NCBI GenBank assembly: GCA_016802295.1
Contig: JAESIW010000180.1
Span: forward strand, 1,367,619-1,431,618
Direction: 5' to 3'
Origin: Brachionus rotundiformis
Taxonomy: Eukaryota; Rotifera; Eurotatoria; Ploima; Brachionidae
Length of the DNA: 64,000 bases
Shown here: piece by piece, positions 11,310 to 22,821 of the stretch
How positions within the stretch are numbered: position 1 is the first letter of the stretch
Layout of the letters: every line of letters starts with the position of its first letter
Position numbers and translations under genes: made by a program
Notes under the pieces: generated by a model
What the model was told of the DNA's origin: nothing
Seen by the model: only the letters and a program-made list of their open reading frames with translations
The model's database searches: none

Positions 11310-13430
11310 AATCTAAATATCAGATGATCAGCTGTAATTTATAGCATTGGATGTAGGTCTGTGAGAGACTATTAAATTTCTCAATTATAATTAATTTGCG
11401 CAAAAATGAAATTAGTTATAAAAATTAGCTATTTTTATTTGTGGCGTATCAAACATGGTGAATATGTTGGGCTGAGTTAGATTATGTATATGCATTAGCA
11501 AGCACCTCTGAGCCTGAATATTTTATGATTTTGTTAAATAAAGTGTGCATTATGTGCAAAATTTAAAGCATATTTGCCAAATAAATGTCTTGTTTCAAAT
11601 TATTTTGTTATAATTTATTTTGGTTAAATTACTGAATGTTTTTTAAAAGAGAGAAAATGATCATGTAGCGTCACAGGACGGAATATCGTTTAATTTTTTT
11701 TAACAATATGATTGCATGACCACTCCTTTAAAATTAATTAATCTATTAATCCAGGTGTTGTTCAAAAGTCATAAATTCAATGTCACTTGACATTAGTTTT
11801 ATTTTAATCCTAGTCACTAAAATTGGCAAATTAAAAAAAATCAAATTTTTCCATAAGAACCTGAAAAGTTCTTATGACCAACACAGCTTTTTGAAATTTT
11901 TTTCTACATAGAAACTTTTTCATCAAAAAGAAGTAACCACAAATAAAAGAAAATTCGATCATCAAAGTATTTCTACTTATTCGAAAATATTCCATTTCAA
12001 AAAAGTGTTTGGTAATATGCTGGTATTTTAGCAGTTTATTGCCAAATCCAAATTACACAAGGAAATTTCTATCTTAGTATTTTGCTATTCTATGAAAAAT
12101 GCATTTTTACATTAGATTTGACTCATAACTTTTCATTTTACCAAGAGACAGTTTTTATGTATAAGAAATCCGAATAAGGAGTAATTTTTCATTGAAATAT
12201 AAGCAAACTTCATCTTTTTTTGGTAACTGCTATTTAGGGAAATGTGGCAATGTAATGGTTAGTATAATAGCTGTATCACCGCTTCCATTCACTTAATAAT
12301 TATTTTTTCGTATTTTTGTTTTAGTAATATGGTAGTCACTTAAAGGCTGAACAAAATTTGAATAAGATGGAGACAAGCAAGGTTAAAGATGGAAGGTTGA
12401 TTTCAGTGTAAATTAATATAAATGACCCTATGTTGCTCAAAAAGTCGATAAGGAAGAAAAATGTTTTTGCTATGTTCCAAATAAATGACTTGTTTAAAAG
12501 TTAAGTTGGTCAGTTAATACATAATAGTAAAATTACACGTAACTTGTAGAATGCCTGAGCCCATCAGTGCCATTAGGCAATGTGTAGCTATGGTAGTCTT
12601 TTTATTGATTGTATCTAAGACAGCTTTGACTGTAGCTGTTGTCTTAAATTTAACCACGTTTTTTGGTAACTTATTCTAGTAAGTAGTAGTATTCAAGTTC
12701 TCTGCGAAATCGTTCCTTATTTGATTACTGATGTATTCACCAGATTTTTTCCCAAGTCTACCTTTTTTCTATTCTCATTCACTAATTTTTACATTTCAAT
12801 TAAATTAAATGTCCCGACCACCATCATACCAGTTTTTACTTGATTTCGAAAAATCTTTATGCCATATAGATCCAGTGAATGTATTTCCTATTTTGAACAA
12901 TTTAATTGTTATCAATCAAGTCAAATTAAACAGATTAGGGAACTTTTTAGATCTTGAGAGCTCTTGACTAAAAAGAATTTTTCAACAATCCATAATTAAA
13001 ACTAGTTTTTTTTTAATTAATAATAATAATATAGGTTACAACAAGCTAGCAAGCTAGACTTGCGAAGATGGGAAACAGTAGGATCCCATCTATGGTAACT
13101 GTGTTATCTTATTTTATTCGTTATGTATTCGAAAAAAAAATAATTAAAATTTCGTAACTTTAAATAAAACTTATTATGTCCCATTTTAATTATATCCCCA
13201 ATTTTCTTCAGAACGGGTGACATAATCAAGCTTTGACTCTACCGTTAACTATCCTAGGAACACAGAGAGCTCTGTTATTTTCTTTATTATCTTTATTATT
13301 TTTTTAGGCTAATACTGATCAGTTAATATAGTTAAGTTATTAACTAGATATTTTTTTCATTTAGATGATATATAGTATAATATCATATATTAATGAAATA
13401 TATAAAAAAAAATAAAAAAATTAGTTCAAA
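11310..13430. other. Non-coding stretch with LINE debris
   Basis: No gene is recognised between the FET-like gene and the MULE relic. Apart from the LINE 3' fragment at about 12540-12720 (minus) it is low-complexity A+T-rich sequence. The start probably holds the FET gene promoter, but no TATA-like or other core element could be assigned. Confidence 0.5.
12540..12720 (-). mobile_element. Non-LTR retrotransposon 3'-end fragment
   Basis: The minus strand reads NKLPKNVVKFKTTATVKAVLD, the CR1-like terminal block, with ALMGSG shortly after. It parallels the fragment at 6270-6500, whose end reads NGLRHSC at the same place. The ORF is broken upstream. Confidence 0.45.
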
Positions 13431-13439
13431 ATTAGTCTC

Positions 13440-14700
13440 TTTTTAGTGCTTTTGAAGCGGGGACGGCCGCGTTTTTTTAAAGTTACAAATTGTCCATCCG
13501 GTTTATAATCGCCTATATTAAAGCCCAGTTTGTGAGCCAAAAATAATAAATGGCAACACACAGCCTTATCAAATATTCAGCACATTGGCATGAAAGAGTA
13601 TCTGTGTTAACTTGAAATTTTGATCGATTCAAAGTCAAAATATATAAATTTTCTTTTAGCTTTTTCAAATTTTTATCAGCAATCTCAGTTGCCTGTTTTT
13701 TGATCTCCGTAGTTACTTTAGGCTCGTTAACTAATTTTAAATTTAGATGACAAATATATTTACACTTTTCCTCGAGCATTTCTAAAGTTTTCAAAATACA
13801 TAGTCTTTTTCTCAATGTAAAAGAAACTTTAACTGTGCGATTATGACTCTCGATTATGCTGTTCGAACTTGAATATCCAGGAGGCGTCTGAAAGACTTGC
13901 CAATTTGAAAACGGGCTTTGAATCCATTCTTTTTCGAAATGGTCTGCAAGAGATTTTAAATTATTTCGACGCCATTTTGATAAAGTTTTTCTTGCCAAAT
14001 TAAAAAATTCAGTGTCACTATTCGATTCATGCATTTGTTTCAAGTCTTTGAAAACTTCTGGGATACGATCTTTAGTAATTAATTTATTTGAAACATATTT
14101 TGTTTTTATCTAATATTTAAATCAATTAACAATTAATTAATGAATTAACCTATATTATGTTTTATATGAAAATAGCACATTAATATTTGAACTTTGTCAC
14201 CAAATACTGTTTTAGCTGCATTCTTCATCGCGTAAGAACCGTCTTGAACTATATAACTGGGTTTAAACCTAATACTTAATTTTTTTGCGATCTGACTTAA
14301 ACTTTCGTAAAAGTATACAAAATCTATCTCTTGCTCATGACTAGTAACCATAAACGCTATTTTGTGAAATTGTCGTTTAATGTCAGAGCGTCCAATAATT
14401 ACTAATGGAAAGCCGTTTTTTGTAATTTTATTGACGGCATTTCGTCAATATTTTCATCTAGAAATTTTAACATTTTTTTGGTGGCAACTAATAAATGACA
14501 ATGATTATTTTCGGACCCTGTCCCAATTATTGGCTCATCATTCTCATCATATTCTAAACCAAAAAAAAACATTTCATCATCTTTTATATTATAGTCGAAC
14601 AGGTGAGACTTTATGAAATCTACTACATGCTTAATTATATTATTATTGCCTATTTCTTTTTTAAATACAGCTTTATGTGCAAAAAGTAATATTTTGATAC
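13440..14700 (-). pseudogene. MULE-type transposase relic (frameshifted)
   Basis: A Mutator-like DNA-transposon transposase, now broken. In order on the minus strand: an N-terminal piece (about 14690-14440) ending KKMLKFLDENID; then, after a frame change, KITKNGFPLVIIGRSDIK and MVTSHEQEIDFVYF (about 14440-14300), the region after the first catalytic Asp; then YIVQDGSYAMKNAAKTVFGD and CYFHIKHNIG (14145-14250), the second-Asp and C-x-x-H block. A C-terminal segment (14043-13513) contains SSNSIIESHNRTVK. The SWIM-like zinc finger is split by a frameshift: SCQCAEY is in one frame and KAVCCHLLFLAHKLGF in the next. The tail ends KKRGRPRF, an AT-hook-like motif, near 13440. Stops between pieces show that it is dead. 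No terminal inverted repeats were recognised. Confidence 0.75.
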
Positions 14701-14739
14701 TATTTCTCTTTTAATTTTGTATGGATGGTCTCTTGTACA

Positions 14740-15210
14740 TCTCCTTGAGAAGGTGAATGCAAATGTTCAACTGATGTGATCTATTTTTTTTACTTTAAAC
14801 ATTTTGATTTAGTCACCTCTCATTCGCCTTTCAAGTAAATTGGTTTAAAGTAAAAAAATTTTAAGACTTTCTATATAGTTAAGACCAACAATAGCACGAG
14901 TAGTTCTCCACTGTACATCCTCTAAAATTGCTTATCTTTCTGTAGATATGGGAACCAAACTGGAATAGCATACTCTAAATGAGGTCTTACAAGACTTGAA
15001 TAAAGTACTATCTCCATGGTGATTTAATAAGCATCTGGGTCCGAAACTGATACCATGAAAAACTTCTGTTGTCTTTTGAGGCTGCTGAGCAAGCTTGCGA
15101 ATGCCATTTCAGATCATTTTGGAACCAGACTCCTAAATCTTTCCGAATGTACTTAACCATTTGCTAAATCAGTCAAAGTATAATCATTTTTACTTCCTGA
15201 AAATTGGTTA
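14740..15210 (-). mobile_element. CR1-like LINE fragment
   Basis: The minus strand encodes RKDLGVWFQNDLKWHSQACS near 15110-15150 and, after a stop, LYSSLVRPHLEYAIPVWFPY near 14940-15000. These match the reverse-transcriptase C-terminal blocks of CR1/Rex-type LINEs (DLGV-x-x-x-x-x-LKW and SLVRPHLEY). Further on, traces of ERRMRGD are seen near 14820. Multiple stops and frame changes. It abuts the MULE relic. Confidence 0.65.
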
Positions 15211-15748
15211 AATTGGTCAGCATTGTGATCAAGATTGGATTTAAATTTGAGAATAGACAAATATTAATCAGAGAGATGTACTAAACATAGCTATTCTGTA
15301 TACAATATTTCTAAAAATATGATGGTACTCTATCAGAACCAGTTCAGAAATATCTGAACCTACTTCAAAATCACGTTTCATTCAGTATTTAATATTCTAT
15401 TACTTAGAAAATTAAAAAGTTCACATTTTATTGTAAATTCACTGCTAGAAAGTTAACCAAAGCAACTCAAGAAGTCTAAAAAAATTAAAATTTTAAGTTT
15501 TTTTTTCAAGCTAAAACTGCTGCTTCAGGAGAAGAATTATTCTTCTAGCTTCAAATTATGAAATTTTATTATACAACTTGAACGAAAATTAAATCATAAA
15601 GTTGAGTGTAATTGTCAAAAAAAAATAAAACTGTTATGAGTTTTTTACCTGAAAAAGTTATATAAACTCAATAAGATGGTGCTAAAAAATGTGATCCATT
15701 ACTGAAAAATAATATAAAAGGAAAATTATAAACATCAAAATTAACAAA

Positions 15749-16838
15749 ATGTATTTCGAAGATAAAACAAAGCATAATTGGTTTATAGTTGCTTTAATAT
15801 TAAGCAACATATTAATTTATGTGACCATGCTAGGATTTAATATTTTATCATCCTTTCCAATAAATAGTACAACAAGTAATTAAAAACTATCACGAATTTT
15901 ATTTTACGAAAATTTTATTTTTTTAAATGTTTTCTTTAAGAACTTTTCCCGACCGATGTCGGAGGAATATCAAATAAATACTTCATTGAAGTCACCCCTG
16001 CTTCTTGGGTATTTTCAACAGTTTGGACAATAATTTTTGTTTGGAATGCTTTATGGCTCATTTATGCATTTGTTAACTTGTTCCGCCGTCTCAAAGATAA
16101 TACATTGTTTTATAGAAAATTCGATTTTTTGAATTTTGGAATCTTTATAGCTTTTATAGTAAACAATTTGTCCATTATTGCTTGGTTGTTTCTTTGGTCT
16201 AACCTATACATTGGAGTAATGTTTAGAATTTAGTTTTTTTATTTTAATATTAATGATTTATTTTAAAGTGGGCTTTCCTTTTGATAGTTTTTTGTGTGAT
16301 ACCTTTGAACGTAGCCTTGTTTATATTTTACCGCAAAATGGACGAATGCAAAGACGATCTTAAGGAACATGGAATGAAATTCGATTTAGTGATTGCTAGA
16401 ATTCTCCCTCAAAATGGCTTGGCCACATTTGCAACATGGCTCACTTTGGCCACCAATTTGAACTTTGCTACTTTTCTTGCCTATGAGTGTGGAGCTGAAC
16501 AAGACGTCGCATCCACATTAATTCTTTTTATTATTTTAACAATTGCTGTGGTTTATTTTGTCATTGAGAATTTTATATGGCAAAGATACTTATTATACAA
16601 TTTTTCTCCATGGTTTGTGGTAAATTTTGCCTTGCTGGGAAGTGTTATAAAGAATTTTAATGCTTCTAGCCCAACAAGAAATAATATTATTACAATAATT
16701 TTGCTCATAATTACTTTTTTCCTAGCAATTGGAAAAATAGTAATGTTCATATTGTACAAAACAGCTTGTAAACGATTCGCTAACCGAAAGGTTTTTCACA
16801 GAAATCAAACTCAAGACATACCAAAAGGTGAAAATTAG
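15749..16838 (+). CDS. Multipass membrane protein, possibly TspO/MBR-related
   Basis: Three exons (15749-15875, 15941-16215, 16269-16838) give 972 nt, a 323-residue protein with phase agreement at both junctions. It has about eight hydrophobic segments: roughly residues 10-32 (WFIVALILSNILIY), 55-80 (SWVFSTVWTIIFVWNALWLI), 100-130, 135-157, 178-200, 207-232, 245-260 and 268-292, then a basic tail. The block FPTDVGGISNKYFIEVTPAS followed by the Trp-rich helix resembles a family of uncharacterised invertebrate membrane proteins distantly like tryptophan-rich TspO/MBR proteins. This is a resemblance from memory only, and function and substrate are unknown. The first intron is 65 nt and the second 53 nt. 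The ATG at 15749 is the first in frame and leads directly into the first hydrophobic segment. Confidence 0.75.
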
Positions 16839-18740
16839 AAAATTAAAATTAAGTATTTTATTAAGATAATTTTAAAAATAATAAAGCTTTTTTGTAAATC
16901 GTTATTTATTTTGAATATTTATTTAAATATAAGAAAAAAACTGTGACATAATCTTTGCTACTCTTTAATTTTTACAATCATATTTGATTTTTTTTAATTG
17001 TTAAAATTTTTCAAAAATTAAATTAGAATTAAATAAAGTATTGACATGTGAAGATTTAACGAGGAAAACTTTTTAATTTCGCTTATTTTAGAACTATTAG
17101 TTAAATAAAAGTTATATCAAAGAAAAAAATTATTAAATTTAGTTTCATATTGGTCATATTTCTTTCATATAAGTCATATAAGTCTATTAATTAAAAAATT
17201 TTAAAGTATAATTATGATTTATTTGCTGAATAAAGCTTTTTTGTAAATCTTTATTTATTTTGAAAATTTAATCTAATATTAGGAAACATAACATAAAATA
17301 ACTGCCGTATATATTTTGTTGCTTTTTAGAAAATTTCAAAATGTCTTTTCTTAAAATAAAATAATGAAATTAAGATTAGATACATAAATTTTAACAATTA
17401 TCTCTTGAAAAGAAAATTCAAAATAAAATTTTTGAATAAAAGAGTAAAAAAATTCATTCAGAAAATTAATTTTTAAATATTTTATAGCGTATTTATATAA
17501 TAATATATAAAGATTAATAAATGATCCAAAAATAAAAGAAAGTTAAATTAAAAAAAAAAGATCTTTTGAAATTTAAATTCATATGAGTCAAAGTTATTAA
17601 ATGTTCTATTTTTCTTAATAGTATTTAATCAAAAATATGATTTATTGTCCTGGAAGAAAGAAAAATCAAAATAATTTTCGTCAAAATTTTTTATTTAAAT
17701 GATGCCCCTGGTGAAGTGAGTGCTGTTGCTCCAATGAGTGATGTAAATAAATGTTTCAGTAATTTAAAGATATTCTTAATACTTTAAAAAATAAAAATTT
17801 AGTTATCCTACATTAATTTTTTTTTTTAATTTTTTTCATTCGTCAAACGATTTTTCAATTTATTGTTTCGGTAAAGATAATGTTTTGATTATTTAGATAA
17901 TTATTATTTATTAAGTAAAAATTGATCACAAGTTGGAACAGTTAAATTTATTACATTTGTCTGAAATGCTTTATTTTGAAAATTTATATATGTGTAGTGT
18001 CTTTGATAAAGCTTAATTTCTTTATAATATATAATGAAATTATGCTTTATAGATTACTGTTAAAATTGATTTATAATTAAAGCTGAAATGAAAATTTTCC
18101 AAACAAATTAAATTTTTTCTTATAAGTTGATTAGAAAATTTTTAATAAATTTACTGATTAAGAAAATGAATTTAAGACCTTAATATTTTCAAGGTTAAGT
18201 TATTAGACAAATTCACCACTATGTTTATTTTCAAGGTTTAGTAATTTTATATCTAGTTGATGAATTTTATTTTTTGTTTTGAATATAAAAAATATATCAA
18301 AATTTTGAAATAAAATTTAAGATAAATATGAAAATAATTTAACGAAAAATTTGCATTAATTTATCCATCTAATTATCTCAAATCAGTAAGACTTCAAATC
18401 AAGCATTATATTATTGCTTATGTTATGCGAAAAATTTTGAATAAAATTTTTAAATGCATAATTTTAAATATCTTAAACCCAAAGAACTTGCTAGTAATTG
18501 TTAACTTTGATTAATAATCAAATCCCTAATTTCAAAGGTATTCACTTTTCAATTTTACTAGACCTTAAGCACAAACACTACTTATAAAAAAAGTAGGTCT
18601 TTCTTCCTTTATTTGTTTATACTTGGCCTATTATTTTAATTAAAATAAGAGCCTTTTTGAAAGCCTATTAAAATAATTATTTAGCTAAAATTGAATTTTG
18701 GCTTTAGAATAAAGATATTGTAATAAATGTCGTTGATAAA
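16839..18740. other. A+T-rich intergenic stretch with a duplicated 3'-flank segment
   Basis: No coding exon is recognised. A segment beginning AATAAAGCTTTTTTGTAAAT at about 16879-16925 recurs at about 17229-17275, just downstream of the membrane-protein stop. It contains AATAAA and could be a duplicated polyadenylation region. The remainder is low complexity. Confidence 0.45.
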
Positions 18741-19554
18741 ATGACTAAAAATAAACTCGATTCGGTTTCAGAAAATGCCATTAAGTGCGTAGTGATCGGA
18801 GATGGCACTGTTGGAAGTAAATATTTACCAAAAGTATTTGAAAAATTTTACCAGAAATTCTTTTTAGAGACATGTTTACTTTTGACTTACTCTACAAATA
18901 AGTTTCCAACTGATTATGTTCCAACAGTATTTGATAACTATGCAGTGGATTTGCTAATCGGTGATAAAAACTACACTTTAGCACTTTTCGACACAGGTAA
19001 GTGAATTATTTAACAACATTCTTATAGTGTATTAAAAATTTTTAAATTCAAGCTGGACAGGAGGGTTTTGACCAACTTAGACCGATTGCATATCCCCAGA
19101 CAGACGTTTTCCTGGCATGCTTTTCTGTCGTTTTACCAAGTTCATTACAAAATATTCAAAGACAATGGATACATGAAATTCGCAAGTATTGTCCAAATAC
19201 TCCTTTTTTGCTGGTAATTTTAAGCTAATTATTTGTTTTAATAATTAAAATATAAAAATATCATCTAAAATTATTTACTAATTTTTTTTATTTTTTAATA
19301 ATCTCTGTTTTTAAAAGGTTGGAACAAAAATAGATCTTCGTGATAACAAAGATGAAGTCGAAAAGTTGGCAAAGAAAAAAGAGAGACCAATTTCTTATGA
19401 AGAAGGAAATAGGTTTGCCAAAAAACTAAAAGCTGATAAATATGTTGAATGTTCTGCTTTGACCCAAGCTGGACTAAAAGATGTCTTTGATGAGGCAATT
19501 ATTACCGTATTGAACAGATCCAAGCCCAAAAAAAAACCCTGTATCATTCTTTAA
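18741..19554 (+). CDS. Cdc42/Rac-like Rho-family small GTPase
   Basis: Membrane-anchored molecular switch controlling actin and polarity. Four exons (18741-18816, 18868-18996, 19053-19213, 19318-19554) total 603 nt, 200 residues, all phases consistent. The P-loop is GDGTVGKTCLL, with the Lys codon split by the 51-nt first intron. Switch I YVPTVFDNYAV keeps the effector Thr. Switch II begins DTAGQEG and keeps the catalytic Gln. The guanine-specificity motif is TKIDL, the Rho insert follows (KDEVEKLAKKKERPI) and SAL is present. The C-terminus is a polybasic KPKKK followed by CaaX box CIIL, whose final Leu predicts geranylgeranylation. There is a short N-terminal extension (MTKNKLDSVSENA) not usual in Cdc42. 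Differences from canonical family members include GDGT for GDGA and QEGFDQLRPIAYP for QEDYDRLRPLSYP. It is closer to Cdc42 than to Rho overall, but exact orthology is not settled. Confidence 0.9.
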
Positions 19555-19777
19555 GTTGATTCTTAATTTTTCAATTCTAGAAAGCCTTTAATGGTGTACA
19601 TATTTATTCATGGGAGATATATCTTAATTTTACAATTTTGAATTATTCAATATTTTTTATTTAGAGAAAATTTAAGTGTTTTTAAATAAATTTTATACTT
19701 AAAATCTCTAAAAGTCATTGATTAAATGAGTAAAAATTAGCCAAAATTTTTTATTATTAACATTTATTTTTTTGTAG

Positions 19778-20348
19778 CTAATCTTTTGAAGTCTGTTGTG
19801 ATTTGACCGTATTTTTAAATTCCTGGTCTATTCTTTCTTTTGCCCGGTAAACCTAAACAAAATAATATCATAAAAAAACTTAAAAATTTATTTAATTACT
19901 TTTGATTGAAGATAAAAAGATCCCCCCTTTGTTTTATCATTTAAATCGAAAAGTCGTTTATAAATTTTCTCAATTTCTTCTGGATTATCTATTTTTGACA
20001 CATTCAAAATTTGCTTGGCTTCCTTTAAATTTAATCAAGTGAAAAATAATTATTTAATTGAAAAGAGTTTTACCTCTAGACTCATACCGGTAATTCGATT
20101 TGCTTGTGTAGTTTCTGCGCTTTGTCCACGGGCAGCTTGGGCTGTCCTGGCATCTAATATAACAAAAATTTACCACTAAATAAATGATTAACTAAATAAT
20201 TACGTTGAAATTCGTTTCTAAGTGCTTTTGTGAATGCTCGACCAACTACCTGAGCTCCAAGAATAATAACTCTTACCAAATGTTGTGCCTAAATATTTAC
20301 TTAATCAAAATTGTATTGAATTAAATTTAATTTTGAGAATCTTACCAT
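19778..20348 (-). CDS. PAM16: Mitochondrial import motor subunit PAM16 (TIM16/Magmas)
   Basis: J-like subunit of the presequence translocase-associated motor on the matrix side of the inner mitochondrial membrane; it pairs with the J-protein PAM18/TIM14 and controls its stimulation of mtHsp70. Five exons: 20348-20346 (only the ATG), 20288-20204, 20153-20074, 20022-19900 and 19852-19778, totalling 366 nt and 121 residues. The sequence starts MAQHLVRVIILGAQVVGRAF, matching the family's hydrophobic N-terminus, then ITGMSLEEAKQILNVSK, the J-like helix region NDKTKGGSFYLQSKVYRAKE, and a short basic tail. It lacks the HPD motif, as expected for PAM16. All introns are about 45-60 nt. It is convergent with the Cdc42-like GTPase, with stop codons about 223 bp apart. 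Confidence 0.92.
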
Positions 20349-21234
20349 TTTATTTCCCAAAAAAGTATTTTTGGCTAATTTTAAAATCAGAAAAATTGCC
20401 AGATTATATTTTAAATTGCAATATTAGATCACTGTAATTAAGGTTACTTGAATTTACATTTTATCAAAGTAATATATTTATAAAATTTCAAAAATTTCTT
20501 AACATTCTATGAATATTTTTATAAAACTTTTAAAGTAGCATCAATTATTTTAAAAATAAAAATTTGTTTAAATTCTTTAATTAACAAACTATTTAATAAT
20601 TCAAATGAAAATATTAAAATTTAAAAAAAATAAATAAAAATTCATTTTTCTAATATTTATGGATACAGATTTCATTCTTACGGATTCATTTTTGATACCA
20701 CGATTTTATTCAAAAAGCCACAAATAATGAAAACATCCATTAAAATTGAGAAAAACTCAATTTTTTCATATTTCAATACAAATTTATCTCCAAATGGTTC
20801 ATTAGTTTGAACATTTGGATTAGATCTCCACGTATTCTTCTTGGATACTTCAAATCTGCAAGCTCAGGTACTAACCTCGTCGCCCTACGCTGCACTTTTT
20901 CGAAGTGATTTTTTTTTTAATTAAGTGTTGATCTTTATTTTTATGGATTATTTTAAAAATTGTGTACTTGATTTTAATGGGCCTTTCTTTCTAGTTTAAA
21001 TTTTCTTCCTCATAATTTTTCATTGATTCTTTATGCTCAATAATAACTTAAGATTGTCCTTAAATTAAATAAACAGACAATTACCATCTTTAATTTATAT
21101 TTTTTAGAATATTACATAATTAAAATTTATTAAATTTATTCACTTTAATTTAAAAACTTCAAATTAATACAAATAATAATATTATACAATTTTTTTTCCA
21201 AGTTAATTAAAAAAGAAATTTACTATTTAATAAT
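20349..21234. other. Intergenic stretch with LINE scrap
   Basis: Upstream of PAM16 and downstream of the fucosidase. A CR1-like LINE fragment lies at about 20790-20930 (minus). The rest is A+T-rich, and no promoter element could be named. Confidence 0.4.
20790..20930 (-). mobile_element. CR1-like LINE fragment
   Basis: The minus strand reads HFEKVQRRATRLVPELADLK and then RRIRGDLIQMFKLMN. These are the LEKVQRRATKL and RRxRGDLIxxYK blocks that end CR1/Rex-type reverse-transcriptase ORFs. A stop follows within about 10 codons. No other part of the element is present. Confidence 0.7.
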
Positions 21235-22821
21235 CTATAATTTTTTAGCAGCTAAACTAATTTTATCAATTTTAGTGACATTCTGGAACTCAAAAACCCA
21301 AGCCCATTTAAGATCATTTGTTAGCTGAATTTTGGACGTGTCTATAATAACTTGATCATTGACCACAGTCCATTCTATTTTATCTTTGTATCCTATAAGC
21401 TTTATATCTTCAAATTTTGACTCATTGAATGCAGAAAGCTTAACACTTTCACTTGACCATTTCAATAAAAATCCAAAAACAGATTCATTTTTGCTTGTGT
21501 ACCATACATCCGGATTAGTTGTATCATTTTGGTGAAGCCAAGGCTTAGATCCGTAAACACCATTTCCATTCAAAGATAACCATTTACCCATTTGTCTAAG
21601 CCTTTCTTCATAAATTGGAGCAATTACTCCTTCTTTAGTCGGGCCAACATTGATTAGGACATTTCCTCCACAACTTTAAAAAGCAAAAATTTATTCTTAA
21701 GTCATAAAAATGAAAAAAATTTTTATACCTAATTGTTTCTATCAAAGTAGAAATAATTTCCTCAATAGTCATAAAATCTTGCAGCCTAGCATTTCTTCTA
21801 AAACCCCATGAGCTTTTGTCAATGGTAAAACAGTTTTCCCATTTATGATTTACTAATTTTCCCGGATTATAGCGGTCATCGCAAGTATAAAATCCTCCAT
21901 GCTTGCAAGCAACTCCATTGTTTCCCCATCTTTATAAAGAGATAAATTTGATTTTTTAACTTGAACTATTTTACCTGTCATTTGTTACCACAGTATCTTT
22001 TACCTTGCTCTCATTGTAAAGCCAAGCTAAAAACTGAGTTGAATTCCAATAATAATCAGGACCAGAATCCCCGTCTGACCATATAATCTCGGGCGAGTAA
22101 TTTTCAACCAGCTCATATAGTTCTGGCATTGACTTCATCTAAAATAGTCATTTATTAAATAATTGGTTTGATAAATTTTTTATGCAGAAATTAAGGATCT
22201 TACTCTGACAAAGTCTTGTGTGGTGTAGTTTTTTCTGGCATCATTTAAATGAATTGGATTAAACCATTCGAATAAAGAATGATACAGGCCAAATCTTAGA
22301 TTGGTTCTATTCCTGATTGATTTTGCAAGCTGGCCAACCAAGTCTTTTTTGGGACCAACATCCCCAGAGTTCCAATTAAAAGACGTTTTAGAAGGCCAGA
22401 GACAATAGCCTTCGTGGTGTTTAGATGTTAAAACGATGTGTCTTGATTAAAAGTAAGCTTTTTGATCAGAAATTTAGGTAGTTTACTTGGCACCCGATGC
22501 TTGAAAAAGGTCGGCCCAATAGTCTGGATCGAAAAATTCGGCTGTAAACATTGGAGCAAAATTGGTGTATTGGAAATTAGGGGGATAATTTTTTTCCATG
22601 TAATTAACAACATCTGGCTCTTTTGAACCTTGCCAATACCACCAGAACCACTCAGATCTAAAAGCCGGGACAGAAAAAACTCCCCAGTGAATAAATATTC
22701 CTACTTTGGATTCATCATACCATGACGGCAACTCTCTCTTATCCAATGATTCCCATGTTGGTAAATACTGGCTGAAGCTGATTTTCAGAGTTAAGAATAA
22801 TAAAAAGAGCGCAATTCTCAT
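21235..22821 (-). CDS. Alpha-L-fucosidase (GH29)
   Basis: Lysosomal or secreted exoglycosidase removing alpha-linked fucose from glycans. Five exons (22821-22487, 22441-22204, 22138-21975, 21929-21729, 21673-21235) total 1377 nt, 458 residues, near the usual length of animal fucosidases. Residues 1-17 form a hydrophobic signal peptide (MRIALFLLFLTLKISFS). Family motifs follow: WYDESKVGIFIHWGVFSVPA, then LTSKHHEGYCLWPS, IIWSDGDSGPDYYW with the expected nucleophile Asp at about residue 213, VVTNDRWGNNG, and GGNVLINVGPTKEG. The last part is a beta-sandwich C-terminal domain. Junction codons (K, R and S) are split exactly where phases predict. Several NxS/T sequons fit a glycosylated luminal enzyme. 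Confidence 0.93.
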
